64,000 nucleotides of DNA from an uncultured Eubacteriales bacterium (GTDB lineage: Bacteria > Bacillota > Clostridia > Oscillospirales > Acutalibacteraceae): assembly GCA_934445015.1 (NCBI GenBank), contig CAKSDJ010000002.1, forward strand, positions 1 to 64,000. The letters run 5' to 3'. Position 1 is the first letter of the stretch. Every line of letters begins with the position of its first letter. Shown in pieces: positions 24,590-33,842 of this stretch. The notes under the pieces were generated by a model. It was given only the letters and a program-made list of their open reading frames with translations, was not told the origin of the DNA and did not search any database. The position numbers and the translations under genes are program-made.

Positions 24590-26479
24590 ATGCCATTTTT
24601 ACCGCTTACAAAAAAAGAGATGCAGCAATACGGCTGGGACACCGCCGACATAATAATAGTTACGGGTGACGCTTATGTCGATCACCCCTCGTTCGGCACG
24701 GCAATTGTATCACGCGTGCTTGAAAACGCAGGTTTTAAAGTGTGCATCATTTCACAGCCGAAAAACGATGCGGATTATAAGCGCTTCGGCAGACCGCGGC
24801 TTGCTTTTTTTGTAAACAGCGGAAATATAGATTCTATGGTGGCGCACTACACCGCCGCAAAAAGAAAACGCAGTGACGATGCGTATACGCCCGGCGGCAA
24901 GGCAGGCGCGCGGCCCGACCGTGCGGTTACGGTTTATTCAAAAGCCATACGCCGCATTTTCGGCGATATACCTGTTTGCATAGGCGGTATTGAAGCATCG
25001 CTCAGGCGGTTTGCGCATTACGATTATTGGGATGACGCCGTGCGACCGTCCGTGCTTATAGACAGCGGTGCCGACCTGCTTATGTACGGTATGGGTGAAA
25101 AACACGTTGTCGAAATAGCAAACCGTTTAAAAAACGGTGAAGATATACACAATATGCACGATGTGTTAGGCACGTGTTATGCGGTTTCTACCCGTGAATA
25201 TAAATTTCAAAGTGTAAAAGAGTGTCCGAGTTTTGAGGCGGTAAGCGTAAAGTCCGAATCGGGTAAAAGGCAGTATGCAATATCAACCTACATTCAGCAA
25301 ACCGAACACGACGCCGTTCGCGGCAAAACGGTTATTCAGCGTCACGGTGACAAAATAGTTGTGCAAAATCCACCCGTGCCGCCGCTTAGTACAGATGAAA
25401 TGGACGCGGTATATAATCTGCCCTTTATGCGCGATTATCACCCGAGTTATAAAGCTTTGGGCGGTGTGCACGGCATAGAAGAGGTTAAGTTTTCGGTAAT
25501 ACATAACCGCGGCTGTTTCGGTGCCTGCAATTTTTGCGCAATTGCGTATCATCAGGGTCGAAAAATAAGCTGCCGCAGCCATGAATCGGTCATAAAAGAG
25601 GTAAAGGCAATTACGGATATGCCTGACTTTAAAGGCTATATTCACGATGTGGGCGGTCCTACCGCGAATTTCAGAGCGCCGAGCTGCAAAGGTCAGGATT
25701 TAAGGGGTATGTGCAAGGATAAAAAATGCCTTGCGCCTACTATCTGCCCTGCAGTCAGGGTGGATCACAGCGATTACCTTGAACTTCTGCGCAAACTTCG
25801 CAACCTGCCTAAAATAAAAAAAGTGTTTATACGTTCGGGTATCAGATTTGATTACCTTATTGCCGACAAAAACGAGGAATTTTTTAAAGAACTTGTGACA
25901 CATCACGTAAGCGGTCAGTTAAAAGTAGCGCCCGAGCATTGTTCAGACCGCGTGCTCGACTGTATGGGCAAGCCGCACATAAACGTTTATGAAAAGTTTA
26001 AAAAACGCTTTTATGAACTCACCGAAAAGGCGGGCAAAAAGCAGTTTTTGGTGCCGTATCTTATGTCGTCACATCCCGGCAGCACAATAAACGACGCTAT
26101 TGAGCTTTCTCTTTTTCTTAAAAAAGAGGGTATGCACCCCGAACAGGTGCAGGACTTTTACCCAACGCCGGGCACCGTTTCAACCTGTATGTTTTATACC
26201 GGCTTAGACCCTATGACTATGAAAAGCGTTTATGTTCCGCGCACTCCGCAGGAAAAAGCCGAGCAAAGGGCGCTTTTGCAGTATTATAGGCCCGAAAACC
26301 GCAGGTTTGTTATTTCGGCCCTTAAAAAGGCAGGCCGCACCGACCTTATCGGTTACGGAAAAAACTGTCTTGTGCCGCCCGACAAACCGCAGGAGGGTAG
26401 CGCGGCAAAATCAAAAAGCAAAAAAAGAACCATCCGCAATGTGCATAAACCCAAAAAAGCAAAAACCAATAAAAGGTGA
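24590..26479 (+). CDS. YgiQ-family radical SAM protein
   Basis: Radical SAM enzyme of unknown reaction. N-terminal domain DIIIVTGDAYVDHPSFGTAI is the family hallmark; the cluster motif is NRGCFGACNFCAIAYHQGR (CX3CX2C). Conserved later parts are GYIHDVGGPTANFR, HHVSGQLKVAPEHC and LVPYLMSSHPGS. The C-terminal 40 residues are basic and low complexity (KSKSKKRTI, KPKKAKTNKR). I chose ATG 24590 with ATGAGGTC upstream; the longer frame starts before the promoter region. 629 residues, full length. Confidence 0.93.
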   Translation: MPFLPLTKKEMQQYGWDTADIIIVTGDAYVDHPSFGTAIVSRVLENAGFKVCIISQPKNDADYKRFGRPRLAFFVNSGNIDSMVAHYTAAKRKRSDDAYTPGGKAGARPDRAVTVYSKAIRRIFGDIPVCIGGIEASLRRFAHYDYWDDAVRPSVLIDSGADLLMYGMGEKHVVEIANRLKNGEDIHNMHDVLGTCYAVSTREYKFQSVKECPSFEAVSVKSESGKRQYAISTYIQQTEHDAVRGKTVIQRHGDKIVVQNPPVPPLSTDEMDAVYNLPFMRDYHPSYKALGGVHGIEEVKFSVIHNRGCFGACNFCAIAYHQGRKISCRSHESVIKEVKAITDMPDFKGYIHDVGGPTANFRAPSCKGQDLRGMCKDKKCLAPTICPAVRVDHSDYLELLRKLRNLPKIKKVFIRSGIRFDYLIADKNEEFFKELVTHHVSGQLKVAPEHCSDRVLDCMGKPHINVYEKFKKRFYELTEKAGKKQFLVPYLMSSHPGSTINDAIELSLFLKKEGMHPEQVQDFYPTPGTVSTCMFYTGLDPMTMKSVYVPRTPQEKAEQRALLQYYRPENRRFVISALKKAGRTDLIGYGKNCLVPPDKPQEGSAAKSKSKKRTIRNVHKPKKAKTNKR

Positions 26480-26519
26480 GCGCAAAATTGCGTGGTAACT
26501 ATAAAAAAGAGGTGCAGTT

Positions 26520-27173
26520 ATGACCGAGCAGATAAAAAGAACGTTTGAAAAACTTGAGCAAAACAAAATCAAGCCCGTTTACGCCGAAAACAAAGCAGAG
26601 GCGGTAAACATTGTAAAAAATATTTTATTTGACGGTTGCGTTATAACCGCGGGCGGTTCAATGTCGCTTGCCGAAAGCGGCGTTTTGCAGTTGCTTAAAA
26701 GCGGCAAATATAACTTTTTTGACCGCGCTGAAAGCGGTATTACGCCCGAGCGCCAGCAGGAGTGCTTTAAGGCGTCAATAGGCGCAGACTTTTTCTTTTG
26801 CTCAACAAATGCTTTGACCGAAAACGGTGAACTGCTTAACGTTGACGGGTTTGCAAACCGTATTTCATCAATAGCTTTCGGACCCAAAAGGGTCATTATG
26901 ATAGTAGGCAAAAACAAAATCGTGCCTGATCTAAAATCGGCGTTTTTACGCGTCAAAAAAATTGCGGCGCCCAAAAACTGTGTAAGGCTCGGCATAGATA
27001 ACCCTTGCGCAAAACTCGGTCATTGCGTATCTCTTGAAAAAACCGACACACCCGATTTTGCAGACGGCTGTAAAAAAGACACCCGAATATGCTGCGATTA
27101 CCTTGTAACTGCCTTGCAGCGTCAAAGGGGCAGAATTACGGTGATCCTTGTAAATGAGGACTTGGGTTACTGA
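26520..27173 (+). CDS. LUD-domain protein (LutC/YkgG-like, lactate utilisation)
   Basis: 217 residues with the LUD (DUF162) fold: AGGSMSLAESGVLQLL near the N-terminus, then DFFFCSTNALTENGELLNVDG and RVIMIVGKNKIVPDL. The family includes LutC and LutB N-terminal domains of the lactate-oxidising complex, but no lutA or lutB is nearby, so the stand-alone role is unknown. Several Cys near the C-terminus (GIDNPCAKLGHC, DTRICCDY) are unusual for LutC but common in clostridial stand-alone forms. AGAGGTG ribosome site. It ends at a bidirectional terminator. Confidence 0.85.
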   Translation: MTEQIKRTFEKLEQNKIKPVYAENKAEAVNIVKNILFDGCVITAGGSMSLAESGVLQLLKSGKYNFFDRAESGITPERQQECFKASIGADFFFCSTNALTENGELLNVDGFANRISSIAFGPKRVIMIVGKNKIVPDLKSAFLRVKKIAAPKNCVRLGIDNPCAKLGHCVSLEKTDTPDFADGCKKDTRICCDYLVTALQRQRGRITVILVNEDLGY

Positions 27174-27184
27174 TATGTTAAAAC

Positions 27185-27228
27185 AAAAATCACGCACTGC
27201 GGTGGCTGACCGCGGCGCGTGATTTTTT
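27185..27228. terminator. Bidirectional terminator between LUD and ABC-F genes
   Basis: Outer stem AAAATCACGC (27186-27195) with GCGTGATTTT (27217-27226), inner stem GCGGT/ACCGC. T-runs lie on both strands (TTTTTT plus, TTTTT minus). It separates two converging genes. Confidence 0.88.
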
Positions 27229-27248
27229 ATGCTCAAAAGAGGTTAAAA

Positions 27249-29144
27249 TCAGTCCTGCTGTTCGGATAAACTTTCCCAAAAGGTCATGGCTTCAAGCAAT
27301 TCGGCTTCAAGCGCGTCTGTGCGCTCCTGTATTTCAGAGAGTTTTTTGTAGTCCGCAAGATTTTCGGGCAGGCTTTGTTCGGCTTTTAAATCGTTGAGTT
27401 TTGCTTCAATATCGGCTATTTTTTCTTCTGCCTTTTTAAGTGCGCGTTCACGGCGCGCTTTTTCTTTAAGAGGGGTTGAAAAGGTCTTTTTAGGCGATTT
27501 AACCGGTTTTTGAGCAGCATTTTGTTCTTTTGCGTCATCGGGTTTTAGGTACTTTGACATATAATCGTCATAACCGCAGTCATATATGTTGGCAGTATCA
27601 TCTTCAAAAACTATGAGCCGCTCGGCAAGTTTTTTAACAAAATAACGGTCGTGTGATACAAAGATCAGGGTTCCCTCATATTGCAGCAAAAGGTCCTCTA
27701 AAGTTTCTTTCGAGATAATATCCATATGGTTTGTCGGCTCGTCCAAAATAAGCAGATTAGGCGACTTTTTGAACAGTTTGCACAGCGCAAGCCTTACGCG
27801 TTCTCCGCCCGACAGCATATCGATTGTTTTAAAAACGGCGTCGCCGCTTAGCAAAAACGCACCCAAAGCGCTGCGTGCTTCAAATTCATTCATAGCCGGA
27901 AACGCCGACAGCATATTATCTAAAACCGTTTCACTGCCCCGTATCTGAGCCATTTGCTGGTCAAAATATCCCGTGTTTACCATGGCCCCGAAACTGTAAC
28001 TGCCCGAAATCGGCGCAACTTTGCCCACAAGTGTTTTAAGCAGCGTTGATTTACCCTTACCGTTACCGCCTATTATACCTATGCGGTCTTTTCGGTTAAC
28101 TGTAAATGAAATGGTTGCAAGCGGTGCGTCAAACCCCACTGTAAGATTGCTTGCAACAAGCACCTCTTTTGCGCTTTGAACCAGCGGTCCGAGCGTTGCT
28201 TTAAAGGTTTTGTTGTCGGCGTGTTGCGGCGCGTCAAGTTTTTCCATACGGTCTAACGACTTTAATTTTGACTGTGCCATAGCGGCTTTTGAGGCCTTGT
28301 ATCTGAACCGCTCCGCCGTAGCGGTAATGCGCGAGATTTCTTTTTGCTGAGCGTCATAATTTTTTTGCGCCATAGCGGCATTTTCACGTTTTTTTGCGGT
28401 AAACTGCGTGTAATTGCCGGTGTAGCGCGTTGTTTTTCCGTGCTCAATTTCATATATCTCGGTTACGGTGTTATCCAAAAACATACGGTCGTGCGAAACT
28501 ATAAGCACGGCTTTTTTGTAATTTTTGATATAATCCTCAAGCCACGATACCGCCTCAATATCAAGGTGATTTGTCGGCTCGTCAAGCAAAAGCAGGTCGG
28601 GTTTTGAAAGCAACAGCTTTAAAAACGCTATTTTTGTGCGTTGTCCGCCCGAGAATTCTTTTAAGGGGCGGCGTTTTTGCTCATCGTCAAAACCGAATTT
28701 TTTGATTGCAGCCTCATATTCTTTTTCGAAATAAAATCCGCCTTCAAGCGTAAAGCGGTCAAGCAGCGCAGTATACCTTTTAATATTATCCTCGCACGGG
28801 TCGCGCTCCATATCACGCTGTGCCCCGTCAAGCGCCGATTTCATATCGATAATCTCTTTGTATGCGCTTCTTATTTCTTCAACAAGTGTCAGACTGTCGT
28901 CGTCAAACGTCATTTGACTTAGCGTTCCTATAGCGGGGTTTCCGCCTATTGCCATAAAGCCGCCGTCGTTTTCGCGGTTTGCAAGGGGTATTTCACCGCA
29001 AATAAGTCGAAGCAGAGTGGTTTTGCCGCAACCGTTTCTGCCTACAAGGCCTATGCGGCTGTTTGTGTTTATTATAATGTTTATGTCATTTAAAATCGGC
29101 TCACCCGAAAGGTCGACCTTGCCGTTGTGAATTTCAATTTGCAT
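27249..29144 (-). CDS. ABC-F family ATPase (translation factor type)
   Basis: Soluble tandem-ABC protein with no membrane domain; ABC-F proteins act on the ribosome, and some give antibiotic protection. First cassette: GRNGCGKTTLL, FSGGQRTKIAF, LLLLDEPTNHLD. Second: GGNGKGKSTLLKTL, LSGGERVRLALC, LLILDEPTNHMD. The linker between them (roughly 245-310) is charged and helical. The C-terminus has a coiled-coil-like extension (about 555-631, rich in Lys/Glu). 631 residues, close to YdiF/Uup/YfmR. Which subfamily, and whether it gives resistance, cannot be read from the motifs. Confidence 0.93.
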   Translation of the reverse strand: MQIEIHNGKVDLSGEPILNDINIIINTNSRIGLVGRNGCGKTTLLRLICGEIPLANRENDGGFMAIGGNPAIGTLSQMTFDDDSLTLVEEIRSAYKEIIDMKSALDGAQRDMERDPCEDNIKRYTALLDRFTLEGGFYFEKEYEAAIKKFGFDDEQKRRPLKEFSGGQRTKIAFLKLLLSKPDLLLLDEPTNHLDIEAVSWLEDYIKNYKKAVLIVSHDRMFLDNTVTEIYEIEHGKTTRYTGNYTQFTAKKRENAAMAQKNYDAQQKEISRITATAERFRYKASKAAMAQSKLKSLDRMEKLDAPQHADNKTFKATLGPLVQSAKEVLVASNLTVGFDAPLATISFTVNRKDRIGIIGGNGKGKSTLLKTLVGKVAPISGSYSFGAMVNTGYFDQQMAQIRGSETVLDNMLSAFPAMNEFEARSALGAFLLSGDAVFKTIDMLSGGERVRLALCKLFKKSPNLLILDEPTNHMDIISKETLEDLLLQYEGTLIFVSHDRYFVKKLAERLIVFEDDTANIYDCGYDDYMSKYLKPDDAKEQNAAQKPVKSPKKTFSTPLKEKARRERALKKAEEKIADIEAKLNDLKAEQSLPENLADYKKLSEIQERTDALEAELLEAMTFWESLSEQQD

Positions 29145-29227
29145 ACCATCACCACTGTGATTTTAACATTTTTTTATTCTGTTTGCAACAAAATTGCATA
29201 TTATTGGGCGCCGCTGCAACAAAACAG

Positions 29228-29256
29228 TTGCAAAAGGGCGAATTTTGCTCTATAAT
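29228..29256 (+). promoter_or_regulatory. Promoter of proS (-pyk)
   Basis: TTGCAA (29228-29233), 17-nt spacer, TATAAT (29251-29256), leaving a leader of only about 30 nt before ATG 29293. That is too short for a T-box. Confidence 0.7.
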
Positions 29257-29292
29257 AACTATAATTATGAAAAAATGTGTTTGGTGATTAAA

Positions 29293-30729
29293 ATGGCAAA
29301 ACAGGAAAAATTAGTTAAATCGATTACCTCTATGGATGAGGATTTCGCAAAATGGTATACAGACGTGTGTGTCAAGGCAGAACTTATCGATTACTCGTCG
29401 GTTAAGGGATGTATGATAATAAGACCTTACGGCTATGCTATTTGGGAGAATATTCAGCATATTATGGACGGTATGTTCAAAGAACTCGGTCATGAAAATG
29501 TCTATATGCCGCTCTTTATACCCGAAAGCCTTTTACAAAAAGAAAAGGATCACGTTGAGGGCTTTGCGCCTGAGGTTGCATGGGTAACTCACGGCGGTGA
29601 AGAAAAACTTGAAGAGCGCCTTTGCGTTCGCCCCACATCCGAAACGCTTTTCTGCGACCACTTTAAAAATATTGTTCATTCTTACCGCGACCTGCCTAAA
29701 CTTTATAATCAGTGGTGCAGCGTTGTAAGATGGGAAAAAACCACCCGTCCGTTTTTGCGTTCGCGTGAATTTTTGTGGCAGGAGGGTCATACCCTGCACG
29801 CCACCGCAGATGAGGCAAAACACGAGACCGAACAAATGCTTAATGTATACGCCCGTTTTGCAGAAGAAGTTCTAGCAATGCCGGTAATAAAGGGTCAAAA
29901 AACCGAAAAAGAGCGTTTTGCGGGCGCAGAAGCCACCTACACAATCGAAGCGCTTATGCACGACGGCAAAGCACTTCAAAGCGGAACATCGCATTATTTC
30001 GGCGACGGTTTTTCACGCGCGTTTGACGTTCAGTACACCGATAAAGAAAACAAACCGGTCTACCCGTATCAGACGTCCTGGGGTTCAACTACACGCCTTA
30101 TAGGCGCGGTAATTATGACCCACGGCGATGACAACGGCCTTGTATTACCGCCTGCAATAGCGCCTGTTCAGGCAGTTATTATTCCTATTGCGTCACACAA
30201 AGAGGGCGTAAGCGAAAAAGCGCAGCAAATTTGCGACAGTCTTAAATCTGTTTGCCGCGTAAAACTTGACAATACCGACCAGACCCCCGGATGGAAATTT
30301 GCCGAGTATGAAATGAAAGGTGTGCCGCTCCGTATTGAAATAGGTCCCCGTGATATTGAAAACAATCAGTGCGTGGTAGTGCGTCGCGATAACCGCGAAA
30401 AAATTACCGTATCTCTTGATGAGTTGGCTGTGCGTATACCCGAACTGCTTGCTGAGTTCCATAAAAGTTTATTTGAAAAAGCGCTTGCACGCCGCAGTGA
30501 GATGACTTACGATGCAAAAACTCTTGATGAAATCAAAAAAATTGCAGATACTAAAGCAGGGTTTATACGCGCTATGTGGTGCGGCGACCGCGAGTGTGAA
30601 GATAAACTTAAAGAGGTTGCAGGCATAACCTCGCGCTGTATCCCGTTTGAGCAGGAGCATCTGTCAGACACCTGCGTTTGCTGTGGCAAAAAAGCAACAA
30701 AAATGCTTTATTGGGGAAAGGCGTATTGA
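29293..30729 (+). CDS. proS: Proline-tRNA ligase, archaeal/eukaryotic-like (ProS type 3)
   Basis: Class II aminoacyl-tRNA synthetase charging tRNA-Pro. At 478 residues it is shorter than the usual bacterial ProRS because the editing insertion is absent. Class II motifs: PLFIPESLL (motif 1 region), [20 protein letters not shown] (motif 2) and the [17 protein letters not shown] region (motif 3). The C-terminus has the zinc domain of this type ([10 protein letters not shown]... and [19 protein letters not shown]). I chose ATG 29293 (MAKQEKLVK) as homologues begin there; the frame extends upstream through the promoter. pyk follows after 44 bp. Confidence 0.94.
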   Translation: MAKQEKLVKSITSMDEDFAKWYTDVCVKAELIDYSSVKGCMIIRPYGYAIWENIQHIMDGMFKELGHENVYMPLFIPESLLQKEKDHVEGFAPEVAWVTHGGEEKLEERLCVRPTSETLFCDHFKNIVHSYRDLPKLYNQWCSVVRWEKTTRPFLRSREFLWQEGHTLHATADEAKHETEQMLNVYARFAEEVLAMPVIKGQKTEKERFAGAEATYTIEALMHDGKALQSGTSHYFGDGFSRAFDVQYTDKENKPVYPYQTSWGSTTRLIGAVIMTHGDDNGLVLPPAIAPVQAVIIPIASHKEGVSEKAQQICDSLKSVCRVKLDNTDQTPGWKFAEYEMKGVPLRIEIGPRDIENNQCVVVRRDNREKITVSLDELAVRIPELLAEFHKSLFEKALARRSEMTYDAKTLDEIKKIADTKAGFIRAMWCGDRECEDKLKEVAGITSRCIPFEQEHLSDTCVCCGKKATKMLYWGKAY

Positions 30730-30773
30730 TTTAATTGCCTTATAACATCACTGACACCGGTAGGAGATAATCA

Positions 30774-32192
30774 ATGAGAAAAACAAAAATCGTATGTACA
30801 ATAGGTCCTGCATGTGAAGACGCAAAAACTCTTGAGGCAATGTGCAAAGCAGGTATGAACGTTGCACGGCTTAACTTTTCGCACGGCACTCACGAGCAGC
30901 ACGCTCAAAAAATTAAGGTTATAAAATCGGTCCGCGAAAAACTCGGCCTGCCTATTGCAATACTTCTTGATACAAAGGGTCCCGAATACCGTATAAAAGT
31001 ATTCGAAAACGGAAAGATCACCCTAAAAAGCGGCGACACTTTTATTTTTACAACGGATGATATAAGCGGTAACCAACAAAGAGTCAGCGTTAATTATAAG
31101 GGGCTTTGCAACGATATAAACGTAGGCGACAAAATATTGCTTAACAACGGTCTGCTTATATTTGAGGTCGAAAAAGTAAGTAAACCCGACGTTATATGCA
31201 GGGTAATTGAAGGCGGCGAACTTTCAGACCGCAAAAGTATGGCTTTTCCCGGAAAGGTTTTAAAGCAGGAATATTTAAGCGAGCAGGATAAAAAAGATAT
31301 TAAGTTCGGCCTTGAAAACGATGTTGACTTTATTGCCTGTTCATTTGTTTCAAACGCAAATGATCTGCGTGATGTAAAAAATTATATAAACAGCATAGCG
31401 CCCGATTCGCGTGTAAGTCTTATAGCCAAAATCGAAAACCGTTCGGGTGTTGACAATATTGAAGAGATTTGCGCCGAATGTGACGGCATTATGATAGGTC
31501 GCGGCGATATGGGCGTTGAAATTCCGTTTGAAGAGTTGCCCGATATTCAGAAAAAACTGATCACAAAGTGCAGATTGCTCGGCAAGCGTGTTATCACCGC
31601 AACCGAAATGCTTGAGTCTATGATAAACAACCCGCGCCCCACCCGTGCCGAAATAAGCGACGTTGCAAATGCGGTTTATGACGGTACAAGCGCAATAATG
31701 CTTTCGGGCGAGACCGCGGCAGGCAAAAACCCCGTGCTTACGGTGCAAACAATGGCACGTATCGCAGAACGCACCGAAAATAATATCCATTACAACAAAC
31801 GTTTTGCACGTTCTGAATTTAAAATCAAAAATGTTGTAGATGCGCTTTCGCATTCGGCTTGCGCTATGGCAATGGACGTTGACGCAAAATGTATAGTTGT
31901 TTGCTCGCTTTCGGGTATGACCGCGCGTATGGTATCGCGTTTTCGTCCGCCTATGGACATTATCGGTTTTACAGCCGATGAAAAAACGCTGCGTCAGTTG
32001 GCGCTTTCCTGGGGGGTTATACCCGTCAGGTCCGAAATATATAAATCGACCGATGTGCTCTTTTATTCGGCAGTAAATGCGGCTAAACGCCAACTCGGTT
32101 TAAACACCGGCGATAAGGTGCTTATAACCGGCGGCAACACAAACGGCGTATCAGGCAATACCGATATGATAAAAATTGAAACGGTAGATTAA
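30774..32192 (+). CDS. pyk: Pyruvate kinase
   Basis: Final glycolytic enzyme, producing ATP and pyruvate. Motifs: NVARLNFSHGTH, IAKIENRSGVDNI, the Mg/substrate region GIMIGRGDMGVEIPFEELP, and TATEMLESMINNPRPTRAEISDVANAV. The regulatory C-terminal domain is present. 472 residues, without the extra C-terminal PEP-utiliser-like domain found in Bacillus and many clostridia. TAGGAGAT ribosome site. Likely co-transcribed with proS, ending at the terminator at 32216. Confidence 0.97.
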   Translation: MRKTKIVCTIGPACEDAKTLEAMCKAGMNVARLNFSHGTHEQHAQKIKVIKSVREKLGLPIAILLDTKGPEYRIKVFENGKITLKSGDTFIFTTDDISGNQQRVSVNYKGLCNDINVGDKILLNNGLLIFEVEKVSKPDVICRVIEGGELSDRKSMAFPGKVLKQEYLSEQDKKDIKFGLENDVDFIACSFVSNANDLRDVKNYINSIAPDSRVSLIAKIENRSGVDNIEEICAECDGIMIGRGDMGVEIPFEELPDIQKKLITKCRLLGKRVITATEMLESMINNPRPTRAEISDVANAVYDGTSAIMLSGETAAGKNPVLTVQTMARIAERTENNIHYNKRFARSEFKIKNVVDALSHSACAMAMDVDAKCIVVCSLSGMTARMVSRFRPPMDIIGFTADEKTLRQLALSWGVIPVRSEIYKSTDVLFYSAVNAAKRQLGLNTGDKVLITGGNTNGVSGNTDMIKIETVD

Positions 32193-32215
32193 AAATTTAA
32201 AAAATAATTTTATGC

Positions 32216-32252
32216 AAAAAACGGATTTGGTACACACCAAAACCGTTTTTTT
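32216..32252 (+). terminator. Terminator of pyk
   Basis: AAAAACGG...TTTGGT pairs with ACC...CCGTTTTT around an ACAC-like loop, followed by T7 and ATTTTTT. The A-run on the other arm lets it work in both directions, so it may also end the converging XRE gene. Confidence 0.85.
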
Positions 32253-32271
32253 ATTTTTTGCGATAAAAGTA

Positions 32272-32592
32272 TTATTTTTTGTCAAGGCAGTAATCTATCA
32301 GCAGTTCAATCATTTTATAATCCCTTTCGGTGAGCTCCGAAATGTTTTTTGTAAAGCGGTGTGTAACACTGTCTGTTACATGACCCTTTAAAATGTAATC
32401 GGTGCTTACGCCCAAAATCTCGCTGATTTTCAAAAGGTTTTCGATTTTTATAGCTTTATTTCCGCGCTCCAAATTTGAGATCATTTGAACCGAAACATTC
32501 ATTTTTTCTGCAACTACTTCTTGTGTTAAGCCGAGTTGCTTTCTTCTTTTTGAAATTCTGCTTCCGATTGCAACCAAATCTGCAGTCGACAT
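32272..32592 (-). CDS. XRE-family transcriptional regulator
   Basis: 106 residues. HTH_3 domain at about 10-65: ISKRRKQLGLTQEVVAEKMNVSVQMISNLERGNKAIKIE-type pattern with recognition helix VQMISNLERG and the closing ILGVSTDYILKG. A short C-terminal helix region (SELTERDYKMIELLIDY) could dimerise. AGAGGTGAGG ribosome site. It is divergent from the lipoprotein gene at 32756, and a dyad lies between the two promoters, so it may regulate that gene and itself. The ligand is unknown. Confidence 0.9.
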   Translation of the reverse strand: MSTADLVAIGSRISKRRKQLGLTQEVVAEKMNVSVQMISNLERGNKAIKIENLLKISEILGVSTDYILKGHVTDSVTHRFTKNISELTERDYKMIELLIDYCLDKK

Positions 32593-32622
32593 AACCTCAC
32601 CTCTGAATTATCGTATAAGTTT

Positions 32623-32655
32623 ATTATATGTATTTTCAGGTTAATTTTAATAACC
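32623..32655. promoter_or_regulatory. Putative operator between divergent XRE and lipoprotein promoters
   Basis: Dyad GGTTA (32639-32643) / TAACC (32651-32655), with -10 TATAAT for the XRE gene on the minus strand at 32623-32628. The dyad covers the XRE -35 position and ends 6 bp before the lipoprotein -35. Site occupancy by the XRE protein is inference. Confidence 0.35.
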
Positions 32656-32661
32656 CGAAGA

Positions 32662-32690
32662 TTGACAAACTTAAACTACAGGCGTATAAT
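32662..32690 (+). promoter_or_regulatory. Consensus promoter of the lipoprotein gene at 32756
   Basis: TTGACA (32662-32667), 17-nt spacer, TATAAT (32685-32690): perfect consensus, predicting high expression unless repressed. Confidence 0.8.
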
Positions 32691-32755
32691 GATTGTGGCA
32701 TTTTAATCCGCAAGTAAAAAATTGCAGTATTGCAAAAACAAAAAGGAGAGTTTTT

Positions 32756-33733
32756 ATGAAAAAAATAATTTATATATTGTTTCTTTTATTAACCACCTTA
32801 ACGGTTTGTTTGGCTTTTACGGGTTGCGAAAAAGAGACCGAAACGTCATCAAACGCTTCAACCGAAATTACAGGTACAAATTCAGGCACCGACTTGCAGG
32901 GTGGTGAAACAGATGTAAGTTCCGAAAAAAACACAAAGGCAGAAAAACAGTATGCCGCTCTTGTAGGGAAAAATAAAACACTTGATAAACTCTTATCCAC
33001 AAAAATTTCTCTTGAAGGCAAGAATATAGAGTTGCTTAAACCTTTGGGAACCTGGTTAGGTGCAGACAGTGTAGGCGAATCTATTCTTTTGCCTGTCGGC
33101 GAAGAACCGTTCGGTCAATTGGATAATTATAATGAAAGAATCAACTCGAGTATTTACAGTGTCAATGATGCGTTTGATTTATTTATTGTAAATGATACTG
33201 CCGACAGAATTTTAGAATTGGATGCTCCTGTTCTTTGTACTCTTTTCAATCATTTTAAAGATGCCGAAATAAACGGTAAACCGATTACCGATTATACTTA
33301 CGAAGACATCGTAAAAATGTACGGTGTTCCTAAAATAGGAAGCAAAAACGCCGAGAAAACTTTTGAAAAAGCAAGTAAAGGCGATTATCCCGACGGTTAT
33401 GAAGGTATGGCAAATGAAAAAAGAGGCAGAGTTTCTCTGGTTTATAATTTTCCGTTTGATAAGCCCGTTAAAATATCTTCCGGTCTTGAAGTAACAAACG
33501 CCAAATTTATTTTTACTTTTATAGACAGAGAGTTTAATGAAGAGTTTGAAAGGGCATTTGAAGAAGCAATTGCAAGGGGTTACGATGAGGTTGGAGATAT
33601 TAGTATCGGCGAGGATTATGAAATAGATTATTCTCATAATCATATGGAACATATCGCAATAGAATTTTTTGCGAATTACGGTCCTAATTTGGAAGCGACA
33701 TATAGCGGTTCAGGTCATATGAATCTTTATTAA
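32756..33733 (+). CDS. Hypothetical lipoprotein, about 325 residues
   Basis: Signal peptide with lipobox (LAFTGC), then a Thr/Ser/Asn-rich spacer of about 45 residues and a folded domain beginning near NKTLDKLLSTKISLEGK. The domain has mixed alpha/beta character (for example YTYEDIVKMYGVPKIG, NFPFDKPVKISSGLEVTNAKF), ending YGPNLEATYSGSGHMNLY. I recognise no family. ATG 32756 follows a strong AAAAGGAGAG site; the longer frame lacks one. Base composition is somewhat more AT-rich than in the neighbours. Divergent from the XRE gene, under a perfect promoter. Confidence 0.75.
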   Translation: MKKIIYILFLLLTTLTVCLAFTGCEKETETSSNASTEITGTNSGTDLQGGETDVSSEKNTKAEKQYAALVGKNKTLDKLLSTKISLEGKNIELLKPLGTWLGADSVGESILLPVGEEPFGQLDNYNERINSSIYSVNDAFDLFIVNDTADRILELDAPVLCTLFNHFKDAEINGKPITDYTYEDIVKMYGVPKIGSKNAEKTFEKASKGDYPDGYEGMANEKRGRVSLVYNFPFDKPVKISSGLEVTNAKFIFTFIDREFNEEFERAFEEAIARGYDEVGDISIGEDYEIDYSHNHMEHIAIEFFANYGPNLEATYSGSGHMNLY

Positions 33734-33804
33734 CAGATAAACCTAAGTGTAACTTTTTCTTATCGCTGAATTGTTTTTTGCGCAAAGACAACGTATTTTT
33801 TATG

Positions 33805-33835
33805 ATTCCTCCGGCAATAATATTGCGGGAGGAAT
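33805..33835 (+). promoter_or_regulatory. Hairpin that sequesters the ribosome site of the PepSY lipoprotein
   Basis: ATTCCTCC (33805-33812) pairs perfectly with GGAGGAAT (33828-33835), which contains the ribosome site; the inner stem GCAAT/ATTGC closes a 3-nt loop. The ATG is at 33843. Folded, the RNA would hide the site, so translation may depend on unfolding (temperature, ligand or an antisense RNA). Alternatively it is a terminator-like stem without T-run. Confidence 0.6.
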
Positions 33836-33842
33836 TTATATT

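Noticed and set aside
29145..29292. T-box leader upstream of proS
   Set aside because: The promoter at 29228-29256 leaves only about 30 nt of leader and no T-box sequence or terminator is present.
31350..32093. 247-codon minus-strand frame
   Set aside because: Shadow of pyk: Cys/His/Tyr-rich composition typical of antisense frames.
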